This document shows, in pieces, positions 15,882-24,810 of a stretch of DNA of 36,060 bases. The position numbers and the translations under genes are program-made. How positions within the stretch are numbered: position 1 is the stretch's first letter; each line of letters begins with the position of its first letter. Source of the DNA: Kiloniella laminariae DSM 19542 (GTDB taxonomy: Bacteria > Pseudomonadota > Alphaproteobacteria > Kiloniellales > Kiloniellaceae); the NCBI RefSeq assembly GCF_000374005.1, contig NZ_KB893134.1, forward strand, positions 556,582-592,641, read 5' to 3'. The notes beneath the pieces were generated by a model. The model was not told where the DNA came from, did no database searches, and was given only the letters and a program-made list of their open reading frames with translations.

Positions 15882-15901
15882 GTTTCAAAACCGCCTTTTT
15901 T
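15874..15901 (+). terminator. Probable intrinsic terminator of the cobalt operon
   Basis: AAGGC (15874-15878) pairs with GCCTT (15893-15897), with an inner GTT/AAC helix (15882-15884 with 15889-15891), followed by a T-run to 15901. The hairpin includes the cbiO stop codon. Confidence 0.5.
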
Positions 15902-16153
15902 CTGCCTCTCAAGTGCCTTTTTGTCTTGCGATCTTTCTGGGTGAAAGGGTCGGAATCTTCTCTTTATTCCTTGATGGCATAGAAAGTTGAAGTGTTATGT
16001 AAAACACGAGGGCAACCGAAGTTTGATCTGGCTTAATAGTTCCAGATAAAAATATTCAATGGGCTCAATGTTCTAATTAACTTTTAACTTATTATGGCCT
16101 AGGATAAGGAAAGCTTCCCGGAGACCTACCTGTAAGTAGAGAAAGGCAGTCCG

Positions 16154-17287
16154 TTGTCTGCGGCGTCCTCAATTTTTCGTACCCTGTTAAAAGTTCCACA
16201 AGCATTTGTTTCCATTCTGATATTGTCGTTGTTTTCGAGCCTGTCCTTGGCCCAGGAGACACCAATTTTCCGGATTGGTACGGGGGCGACGGTTGGGAAC
16301 TACTTTCCGATTGGTGGTATAATTGCCAATTCCATCAGTAAACCGATCGGGTCGAGGGACTGTGACAAGGGCGGCAACTGCGGTGTTCGTGGACTCCTGT
16401 CCAACAGCGTGGCAACCGAGGGTTCTGTCGCCAATATAAACGGGATTGCGGATGGGTTGCTTGAAGGCGGGTTTGCACAGGCTGATGTTGTCTACTGGGC
16501 TTTGAAGGGCGAGCATATCTTTCGGACCCGGGGCGCTGTTGGCAATATCCGAAGTATTGCCAATCTTTATCCTGAGGCCATGCATCTGGTTATCAGTAAT
16601 ACCAGCGGTATTCGATCAATCGAAGATCTCCATGACAGGAAGGTTTCCCTTGGGCCTGTCGGATCCGGATCAAATGCCGGTGCCCAGTTGCTGCTGGAAA
16701 CCAGGGGGGTCCGGATTGCAAAAGAGAACCTTTCATATCTGAACGATAGTGAAGCTTACGAAGCAATGCTCCAGGGTGATATTGATGCCTTTTTTACCAT
16801 CGCGGGAATTCCTGCCCGGCTGGTCAAGGCGCTGGCCGATCAAAGTCGTATTACCCTCTTGGCTTTGAGCGAGGTGGACCTTGATGTGCTGCAGGAGATT
16901 TACCCATTCTTTTCAGCAGGAGTCATCGAGGTCGGCACCTATCGCAATGTTCCCAACACTCCTGCTTTGCTGGTTCCGGCACAGTTTCTGGTGCGGGAAG
17001 ACCTGGATGAGGAACTGGTCTACGGCATTACCAAAGCGCTGTGGCATGAGAGCACTCAGAAAAAACTTAGATCTGGTCATGAGCTGGGGCATATGATTAT
17101 GATCGAAAAAGCCCTCGATGGCCTGATAATGCCTTTGCATCCCGGGGCCGAACGTTTTTATCGCGAAATCGGGATGATTGCGGATCAAAGTGTCGCAGAA
17201 GAAGAAACAGACGCATTGGAAGGAGAGGCAGAGGTGCTGAAGGTGCAAGATGACGCGCCAGCGGCAGAGGTTCCTCCTGCAGAATAA
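16154..17287 (+). CDS. TAXI-family TRAP transporter substrate-binding protein (orphan)
   Basis: This 377-residue exported protein starts at a TTG (16154) behind AGAGAAAGG. The signal peptide runs to about residue 33 (SLA|QETP). The mature N-terminus IFRIGTGATVGNYFPIGG is the diagnostic start of TAXI (TRAP-associated extracytoplasmic immunogenic) proteins. GVRGLLSNSVATEGSVANING, DVVYWALKG and the VSLGPVGSGSNAGAQLLLE section also fit. No TRAP membrane subunit lies next to it, so its transporter partner must be elsewhere or absent. The last 30 or so residues form an acidic, Glu/Ala/Pro-rich tail (EEETDALEGEAEVL...AAEVPPAE) beyond the usual family end. The ligand is unknown; relatives bind glutamate or other organic acids. 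Confidence 0.87.
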   Translation: MSAASSIFRTLLKVPQAFVSILILSLFSSLSLAQETPIFRIGTGATVGNYFPIGGIIANSISKPIGSRDCDKGGNCGVRGLLSNSVATEGSVANINGIADGLLEGGFAQADVVYWALKGEHIFRTRGAVGNIRSIANLYPEAMHLVISNTSGIRSIEDLHDRKVSLGPVGSGSNAGAQLLLETRGVRIAKENLSYLNDSEAYEAMLQGDIDAFFTIAGIPARLVKALADQSRITLLALSEVDLDVLQEIYPFFSAGVIEVGTYRNVPNTPALLVPAQFLVREDLDEELVYGITKALWHESTQKKLRSGHELGHMIMIEKALDGLIMPLHPGAERFYREIGMIADQSVAEEETDALEGEAEVLKVQDDAPAAEVPPAE

Positions 17288-17365
17288 TACTTCTGAATAT
17301 CATCATTCTTACTGGCCGCTGGCGGTCTTTCCTTTGAGAGTACAGCTGTTAGTCTGTAGTCCTCA

Positions 17366-17385
17366 GTCTTGGCGATCACCAAGAC
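17366..17385. terminator. Hairpin between the TAXI and aminopeptidase genes
   Basis: GTCTTGG (17366-17372) and CCAAGAC (17379-17385) form a 7-bp stem with a 6-nt loop. A short CTTTTG follows about 10 nt later. It is a possible weak terminator. Confidence 0.35.
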
Positions 17386-17442
17386 CGAGATGACCTTTTG
17401 TCACGTCTATCCGGGTGCATTTTCCTATTCACGGAGAACCAT

Positions 17443-17472
17443 CTGACATAAACTGGCTTTGTTTTTTATAAT
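17443..17472 (+). promoter_or_regulatory. Promoter of the leucyl aminopeptidase gene
   Basis: CTGACA (17443-17448), an 18-nt spacer and a consensus TATAAT (17467-17472) stand 55 bp before the start codon. Confidence 0.55.
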
Positions 17473-17526
17473 GTTTTTATCTATCCCGCTATTTATCCCT
17501 CACCAGACAGACCGAGAAGGTTCGTA

Positions 17527-18903
17527 ATGAGTTTCCAGCTGATCGATAGTTCTGACAAGCAGACTGTATCTCTTTATTTTATCAACAAAGCCGCTCTTGA
17601 AGGTAAGCTCGCGGAAAAGGGACAGGTGGGTTCCTGGCTTGGCGCGTGCAAATTTTCTGCAGAAGAAGGATCTTTCTGCCTTGTGCCTAACGCTGCAGGG
17701 CAGATCGAGTGTGTTTTTATCGGCCTTGGGGATGAGGAAAATCCCGGTATCTGGACACTCGCGGGGTTGAGTGAAAGCCTGCCAGCCGGGTCATACAAAA
17801 TTGCAGATGAACTCGCTTCGGAACAGGCCAGCGCTATCGCGTTGGGCTGGGCATTGGGAAGCTATCGTTTCACTCGTTACAAGGAAAATACCCGTGAGCA
17901 GGCCACGCTGGTCTGGCCGGAAAGGGCGGATCGTACAGTAGTATTATCCCTTGCAGCTGGCGCACAACTCACCCGGGATCTGATCAACACACCAAGTAAC
18001 GACATGGGGCCAGAGGAACTGGCAACGGCAGCTTCGCAGCTGGCGGGTGAATACGAAGCCGGGTGTAATGTCATTGTCGGTGAGGATCTCCTGAGCGCCA
18101 ATTATCCGGCCATTTATACCGTCGGTATGGCTTCGGATCGGGCACCAAGACTGATTGATCTGCGCTGGGGCGACAAGGGCCCCAAGATTACACTGGTTGG
18201 CAAAGGGGTCTGTTTTGATACCGGTGGGCTGGATCTGAAACCTGCCGCGGGCATGCTGTTGATGAAAAAGGATATGGGAGGGGCAGCCCATGTTCTGGGA
18301 CTGGCGGCTGCAATCATGCAGAGCAACCTGCCCTGCCAGCTGCGGGTCCTTATACCTGCTGTGGAAAATTCCGTGTCAGGAAACGCCTTCCGTCCTTCAG
18401 ACGTGATCAAGACACGCAAGGGTTTGACAGTGGAAATTGGCAATACTGATGCAGAGGGACGTCTGGTTCTCTGCGACGCACTTGCCGAAGCAGATCGTAC
18501 CAAACCTGATCTTATTCTGGATTTTGCCACCTTGACCGGGGCTGCCCGGGTTGCGCTTGGCACTGATCTTGGTGCGATGTTCTGTAATGATGATGATCTG
18601 GCAGAGAAGCTCCGCAGACATTCTGTAGAGCAGGGCGATGAAGTCTGGCGCCTGCCTCTACATAAGCCCTATCGTAAATTGCTCGACAGCAAAATTGCTG
18701 ATCTGAACAATGTCTCAGGTGGGCCCTATGCGGGGGCAATCACCGCGGCGCTCTATCTCTCAGAGTTTGTTGAGAAAGAAACTCCCTGGGCGCATTTTGA
18801 TATCATGGCCTATAATATGTCTGCCCGACCTGGCCGACCTGAAGGTGGGGAGGCCATTGGTTTGAGAGCTGTTTATGCCATGATCAAAGAGATGGTCAGC
18901 TAG
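17527..18903 (+). CDS. M17 leucyl aminopeptidase family protein
   Basis: This 458-residue cytoplasmic metallo-aminopeptidase belongs to the PepA/leucyl aminopeptidase family, which removes N-terminal residues from peptides with two metal ions. The metal and catalytic residues are all present. Lys226 and Asp231 are in VGKGVCFDTGG, Lys238 is in LDLKPAAG, Asp249 is in KKDMGGAA, and Asp308, Glu310 and Arg312 are in the family signature NTDAEGRL (306-313). The N-terminal domain is shorter than in E. coli PepA (503 residues) and is not recognisable to me beyond its fold position. A RBS-like GAGAAGG precedes the ATG. With two peptide importers nearby, a role in using imported peptides is plausible, but the gene has its own promoter. 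Confidence 0.93.
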   Translation: MSFQLIDSSDKQTVSLYFINKAALEGKLAEKGQVGSWLGACKFSAEEGSFCLVPNAAGQIECVFIGLGDEENPGIWTLAGLSESLPAGSYKIADELASEQASAIALGWALGSYRFTRYKENTREQATLVWPERADRTVVLSLAAGAQLTRDLINTPSNDMGPEELATAASQLAGEYEAGCNVIVGEDLLSANYPAIYTVGMASDRAPRLIDLRWGDKGPKITLVGKGVCFDTGGLDLKPAAGMLLMKKDMGGAAHVLGLAAAIMQSNLPCQLRVLIPAVENSVSGNAFRPSDVIKTRKGLTVEIGNTDAEGRLVLCDALAEADRTKPDLILDFATLTGAARVALGTDLGAMFCNDDDLAEKLRRHSVEQGDEVWRLPLHKPYRKLLDSKIADLNNVSGGPYAGAITAALYLSEFVEKETPWAHFDIMAYNMSARPGRPEGGEAIGLRAVYAMIKEMVS

Positions 18904-19023
18904 ACCCCTGATATTTCTGCAGCTCTGGATTGTCGACAGAGATTGGGAAAATTCTCTTATCTTGTGATAGTCTCAATCTGGATGTGGTTATTGAAATGCC
19001 AAAACTAAAAATGGAGTATGGCA

Positions 19024-19470
19024 ATGTTTGAAAAGATCCTGTGTGCCGTTGATGGTTCCGCCCATAGCATGCGCGCTGTTGAAAAAGCAGCCGCTCTGGC
19101 TGTCAAGTTCGAGGGTGAAATCATTTTCCTGACTGTCGCCAAGGCCGTAAAAATGAACGAAGGCCTGCGTCGTTTCATGGAAGTTGAGCATATCTCCGGC
19201 CAGGATGCCCAATATGTTCTTGATTCCTTCAGTCAGGAAGTGCTGGCAGAGGCCAAGGGAATTGCGAAAAAAGCAGGGGTCAAGAAAATCAAAACCGAAG
19301 TGAAAATCGGTCAGCCTGCGCGCTCCATTGTTGAGTATGCTGATGGCAACAAAGTTGATGTCATCGTCATGGGAAGTCGTGGCCATGGGGATCTGGAAGC
19401 CCTGTTGCTTGGTTCTGTTTCTCATAAAGTGGCGAGCCTGAGCAAGGTAACCTGCGTTACTGTTCGCTAA
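19024..19470 (+). CDS. Universal stress protein (UspA family)
   Basis: This 148-residue single-domain Usp starts MFEKILCAVDGSAHS. I prefer the ATG at 19024 because GGAG at 19013-19016 is then 7 nt away; the ATG at 19018 would leave only one base. The C-terminal nucleotide-binding motif G-x2-G-x9-G-S is present as GSRGHGDLEALLLGSVS, which places it in the ATP-binding (MJ0577-like) subgroup. Usp proteins help cells survive starvation or stress, often as dimers. It is monocistronic between the aminopeptidase and MarR genes. Confidence 0.92.
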   Translation: MFEKILCAVDGSAHSMRAVEKAAALAVKFEGEIIFLTVAKAVKMNEGLRRFMEVEHISGQDAQYVLDSFSQEVLAEAKGIAKKAGVKKIKTEVKIGQPARSIVEYADGNKVDVIVMGSRGHGDLEALLLGSVSHKVASLSKVTCVTVR

Positions 19471-19483
19471 ACCAAAGTTTGAC

Positions 19484-19513
19484 TTGAGCTGTCCTCTGGT
19501 TTCGTTCTAGAAT
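19484..19513 (+). promoter_or_regulatory. Promoter of the MarR gene
   Basis: TTGAGC (19484-19489), an 18-nt spacer and TAGAAT (19508-19513) predict a start near 19520, inside the inverted repeat that follows. Confidence 0.5.
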
Positions 19514-19518
19514 CATTA

Positions 19519-19535
19519 CGAATGCGAAACATTCG
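19519..19535. promoter_or_regulatory. Inverted repeat at the MarR transcription start (candidate operator)
   Basis: CGAATG (19519-19524), 5 nt, CATTCG (19530-19535) form a perfect 6-bp inverted repeat immediately downstream of the -10 box and 10 bp before the start codon. This is the usual place for MarR autoregulation. Confidence 0.55.
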
Positions 19536-19544
19536 GAGCGAACA

Positions 19545-19889
19545 ATGGATATTGCGGCCAAGCAAGCGCTTGAATTATGGCGGGGTGTGATGGTTCTGGC
19601 TCTGCAGAGAGACTTGCCAGACCTCACCTCACGTCAGTTTACCTTGTTGCTGCACGTCTATCTGAAGGATCAGGCCCATACGGTTCGGGGGCTGGCTGAA
19701 GAGTTGAACATGTCCAAACCTGCGGTAACCCGGGCACTTGATCGCTTGGGCGGTCTGGATTTTGTCCGTCGTAAAACTGATGACAGGGATCGTCGCTCCA
19801 TTCTGGTGCAGCGCACGGTTAAAGGATCTGTTTTTCTGAGAGAGTTTGGCGACATGGTGGAGATCTATGCCGCCGAGGTTTCAGGCTAG
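19545..19889 (+). CDS. Small MarR-family transcriptional regulator
   Basis: This 114-residue protein has a winged helix-turn-helix covering most of its length. LTSRQFTLLLHVYL is followed by the recognition region VRGLAEELNMSKPAVTRALDRL and the wing DFVRRKTDDRDRRSILVQRT. The DxRxRR wing motif is diagnostic of MarR proteins. It is shorter than typical MarR (about 140), lacking some of the terminal dimerisation helix. It converges on the ghrA-type gene and is preceded by a good promoter overlapping an inverted repeat. Its targets are unknown; the divergent or adjacent genes give no clear hint. Confidence 0.88.
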   Translation: MDIAAKQALELWRGVMVLALQRDLPDLTSRQFTLLLHVYLKDQAHTVRGLAEELNMSKPAVTRALDRLGGLDFVRRKTDDRDRRSILVQRTVKGSVFLREFGDMVEIYAAEVSG

Positions 19890-19939
19890 ATCCGAATGCT
19901 GCGCTGCCGAGATTTGATGATCCGGTTGGCGGAAGAACC

Positions 19940-20869
19940 TCAATAACCGCGTTTCATATCCACACTGTTTAGCAGTTTCTCGCCCTTTTTATGCCTTTTG
20001 ATCCCCTCGGCAATAATCCGTGATCCCGAAACCGGTTGGGTGAAACTGGCGGCATGGGGTGTGACGGTTATTTTGGGGTGGTTCCAGAAAGGATGGTCCT
20101 GATCGAGCGGCTCATGGCGGTAGACATCGAGGGTAGCCTCGGATAACTGGCCATCGTCAAGTGCAGCAACCAGATCTTCCTCGACCATATGCTTGCCACG
20201 GGCCGCATTGATGATGCTGGCCCCTTTGGGAAGCTGGTTGAACAGCTCACGGTTGAGAATATTGGTGGTCTCTTCGGTCAGCGGCAGGAGGCAGACAAGG
20301 ATTTCTGTGTTTTTAAGAAACGCGGGAAGCTGCTCTTTTCCTGCGAAAGTCTTGATCCCCGGACGTTCCCGCCTGCTCCGGCTCCAGCCGGAAACATCAA
20401 AACCCAAATAGCTCAGCTTTTCAGCTGCATCTGATCCAAGCACACCCATACCCATTATACCAACCCGGCGATCCCAGGCGGCCGGGGGAATATGAGGCAG
20501 CCATTCTTTCTTTGCCTGCTGTTGTTGATAGACCCGCATGCCCTTGTGGTGATTAAGCACATTCATCACCACATACTCGGTCATGCCCGAGGTCAGAGCC
20601 GGATCAACCATACGAATGACGGGGATCTGGAGGGGGAGTTCAGGGTCGGAGGCAAGATGGTCTATTCCAGCGCCGATGGAAAAGATCACCTTGAGATTGG
20701 GCAGAGTTTTAAGTAATCCCGCTGGTGGCTGCCAGACCAGGGCATATTCGATATCTTCCGGGTTACCGATCTCGGGCAGGAGCCGCAGGTCCAGGTCAGG
20801 TATCTCGCGTTCGAGATGCTCTCGCCAGGAGGTGATACGATCCAGATCGGAAATGAAAAGCAATGCCAT
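19940..20869 (-). CDS. ghrA: Glyoxylate/hydroxypyruvate reductase A (D-2-hydroxyacid dehydrogenase)
   Basis: This 309-residue cytoplasmic NAD(P)H-dependent reductase of the D-isomer-specific 2-hydroxyacid dehydrogenase family would turn glyoxylate and hydroxypyruvate into glycolate and glycerate. The dinucleotide fold is at VGIMGMGVLG (136-145; GxGxxG), with a following SRSRR that favours NADPH. Catalytic residues are Arg224 (NAARG), Glu253 (RHEPL) and His272 (TPHAAS). The N-terminal LLFISDLDRITSWREHL and the ALVWQPP stretch are GhrA-like. It lies 112 bp downstream of yejF on the same strand. No terminator is visible between them, so read-through is possible, though the functions are not obviously related. 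Confidence 0.9.
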   Translation of the reverse strand: MALLFISDLDRITSWREHLEREIPDLDLRLLPEIGNPEDIEYALVWQPPAGLLKTLPNLKVIFSIGAGIDHLASDPELPLQIPVIRMVDPALTSGMTEYVVMNVLNHHKGMRVYQQQQAKKEWLPHIPPAAWDRRVGIMGMGVLGSDAAEKLSYLGFDVSGWSRSRRERPGIKTFAGKEQLPAFLKNTEILVCLLPLTEETTNILNRELFNQLPKGASIINAARGKHMVEEDLVAALDDGQLSEATLDVYRHEPLDQDHPFWNHPKITVTPHAASFTQPVSGSRIIAEGIKRHKKGEKLLNSVDMKRGY

Positions 20870-20981
20870 TAGTTCAGCCTGAACAGGAAGAAGACCAAAT
20901 CAGTTTAGGGGATCAGACAGAGATCATGCAACTGTAACAGGGGTTTATTTTAAAGATGAATTCTGGTTGTCTTGCGAGATG

Positions 20982-22639
<1,658 letters not shown>

Positions 22640-22643
<4 letters not shown>

Positions 22644-23707
22644 GATCGACCTCCATCAAAGAGTTTTCGGGGATCAAAGGCATCGCGTACCGCCTCGCCA
22701 ATGAAGACCAGCAGGCTGAGCATGACCGCCAGAGAAATAAAGGCTGTTGCGCCCAGCCAGGGCGCCTGAAGGTTCGCTTTGCCCTGGGCAAGCAGCTCAC
22801 CCAGGGAGGCGGAGCCAACAGGGAGTCCAAGCCCGAGAAAATCCAGAGACGTCAGGGCGGTGATGGAAGCCGTGAGGGTAAAGGGCAGGAAGGTCAGGGT
22901 TGCGACCATGGCATTTGGCAGCACATGGCGATACATGATCACAAAATCACTGACACCAAGAGCTTTGGCAGAGCGGATATAATCAAAATTGCGCACCTTG
23001 AGAAACTCGGCCCGCACCACACCAACAAAGCCGATCCAGCTGAAGAGCATCAGGATGCCCAGAAGAGTCCAGAAACTGGGAACCAGTACAGAGCTGACGA
23101 TAATCAGGATGTAAAGTGTCGGTAGTCCACCCCAGATTTCAATAAACCGCTGGGCAATCAGATCCAGCTTGCCACCAAAATAGCCCTGTATTGCTCCGGC
23201 TGTAACACCAACAACGGCACTGATTGCAGTTAAGAGCAGGCCAAAAATAATTGATACCCTCATCCCGTAGATCAGGCGGGCAACCACATCTCTGGCCTGG
23301 TCATCTGTCCCGAGCCAGTGATCAAGATCCGGGGGTGTTGGAGCAGGGGCAGGCAGATCATAGGCAACAGTCTGGTAATTGTAGCGGATAGGAGGCCAGA
23401 CCATCCAGCCTCTGTCTGTTATCAATTTGTCAACAAAGGGATCTCGGTAGTTAGCTTCGGTTTTAAACTCTCCGCCAAAGGTGGTTTCCGGCAGGGCCTG
23501 GACGATCGGAAAATAGGGTTTGTTATCGTAAACAATGAGAATTGGCTTGTCGTTGGCGAGAATTTCAGCGAGCAGGCTCAGGCCGAACAGGAGAATAAAG
23601 ATCCAGAAGGACCAGTAACCCCGGCGGTTTTTTGTAAAGTTCTTCAGCCGTTTTTTGCCCATGGGGCCGGTTTCCATGCCGAGGAAGGTTGTGTGGTCGG
23701 ATAGCAT
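22640..23707 (-). CDS. yejE: YejE-type peptide ABC transporter permease
   Basis: This 355-residue inner-membrane protein has a first helix at about residues 34-50 (after the basic KKRLKNFTKNRRGYWSFW). A long periplasmic loop follows with features of YejE (PILIVYDNKPYFPIVQALPETTFGG). The family motif HWLGTDDQARDVVARLIYGMRVS precedes the transport core, and the EAA-like loop is FLKVRNFDYIRSAKALGVSDFVI. It ends FDPRKLFDGG. Gene order yejA-B-E-F with overlaps of a few bases is standard. Confidence 0.93.
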
Positions 23708-23709
23708 CT

Positions 23710-24807
23710 TCAGACCTCCCGGCTTTCGAAATCAATCCGGGGATCAACCAGCATGTAGGTCACGTCCCCAACGATGTTCATCAACAGCCCCACCAGGGTA
23801 AAAAAGTATAGCGTTCCGAACATAATGGGATAGTCCCGGTTAAAGACAGCCTCGAAGCCAAGTTTGCCCAGACCATCAAGCGAGAAGATCACCTCGATCA
23901 GCACTGACCCGGTAAAGAGAACACCGATAAAACTGGCGGGAAAAGCTGCGATCACAATCAGCATGGCGTTGCGGAAAACATGGCCATAGAGGATACGTTT
24001 TTCTGTCAGTCCCTTTGCTCTGGCTGTAACCACGTATTGCTGTCCGATCTGGTCGAGAAACGAGTTTTTGGTCAGCATGGTCAGACTGGCAAAACCGCCG
24101 ACAACCATTGCGGTAACCGGCAAAATGATGTGCTGAAGATAATCCAGCACTTTTTCCAGCGGGGGAAGGTCGTTCCAGTTTTCCGAGGTCAGGCCACTGA
24201 GAGGAAGAATGGTGAGATAGCTGCCGCCGGCAAAAAGAACCAGCAGCAACACGGCAAAGATAAAGCCGGGAATGGCATAGCCGACAATGACAATACTGCT
24301 GGTCCAGATATCAAAAGACGATCCGTCCCGAACCGCTTTGCGGATACCGAGGGGGATCGAAATCAAATATACAAGCAGGGTGGTCCAGAGGCCCAGCGAG
24401 ATCGAAACGGGCATTTTGTCCAGGACGAGATCAACTACTTTTCGATCCCTGAAAAAGCTCTCGCCAAAATCAAAGGTAAGATAGTTCCCCATCATGATCA
24501 GAAACTGTTCATGCAGCGGTTTGTCGAGGCCAAACTGGGCTTCAAGTTCTTTTATAAGGTCCGGGTCCAGGCCTTGTGCGCCCTTGTAGCGACTGTTGGT
24601 TGATACCTGGCTTCCGACGGAACTTCCGAGATCATCCCTGTTTTGAGTGATCCTTTCGGAAATTTCCGATCCCTGACCGCTGAGTTTTGACAGCACCTGT
24701 TCCACCGGGCCACCAGGGGCGAGCTGGATGATGGCAAAGTTGATAATCATGATACCCAGCAGCGTAGGGATCATCAGGAGCAGGCGGCGGATGATATAAG
24801 CCAGCAT
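23710..24807 (-). CDS. yejB: YejB-type peptide ABC transporter permease
   Basis: This 365-residue inner-membrane permease starts [24 protein letters not shown], the normal first helix. A periplasmic loop of about 100 residues (30-130) contains [16 protein letters not shown] and the FDFGESFF motif; the rest is the DppB-like transport core with EAA loop [18 protein letters not shown]. It ends with LVDPRIDFE. The GGAGAA ribosome binding site lies across the yejA stop, 4 bp upstream. It works as a heterodimer with YejE. Confidence 0.93.
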   Translation of the reverse strand: MLAYIIRRLLLMIPTLLGIMIINFAIIQLAPGGPVEQVLSKLSGQGSEISERITQNRDDLGSSVGSQVSTNSRYKGAQGLDPDLIKELEAQFGLDKPLHEQFLIMMGNYLTFDFGESFFRDRKVVDLVLDKMPVSISLGLWTTLLVYLISIPLGIRKAVRDGSSFDIWTSSIVIVGYAIPGFIFAVLLLVLFAGGSYLTILPLSGLTSENWNDLPPLEKVLDYLQHIILPVTAMVVGGFASLTMLTKNSFLDQIGQQYVVTARAKGLTEKRILYGHVFRNAMLIVIAAFPASFIGVLFTGSVLIEVIFSLDGLGKLGFEAVFNRDYPIMFGTLYFFTLVGLLMNIVGDVTYMLVDPRIDFESREV

Positions 24808-24810
24808 ATC

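Noticed and set aside
23980-24603. A 207-codon plus-strand frame opposite yejB
   Set aside because: It is antisense to a clear permease gene. The polar, Gln/Lys-rich product mirrors hydrophobic codons on the other strand.
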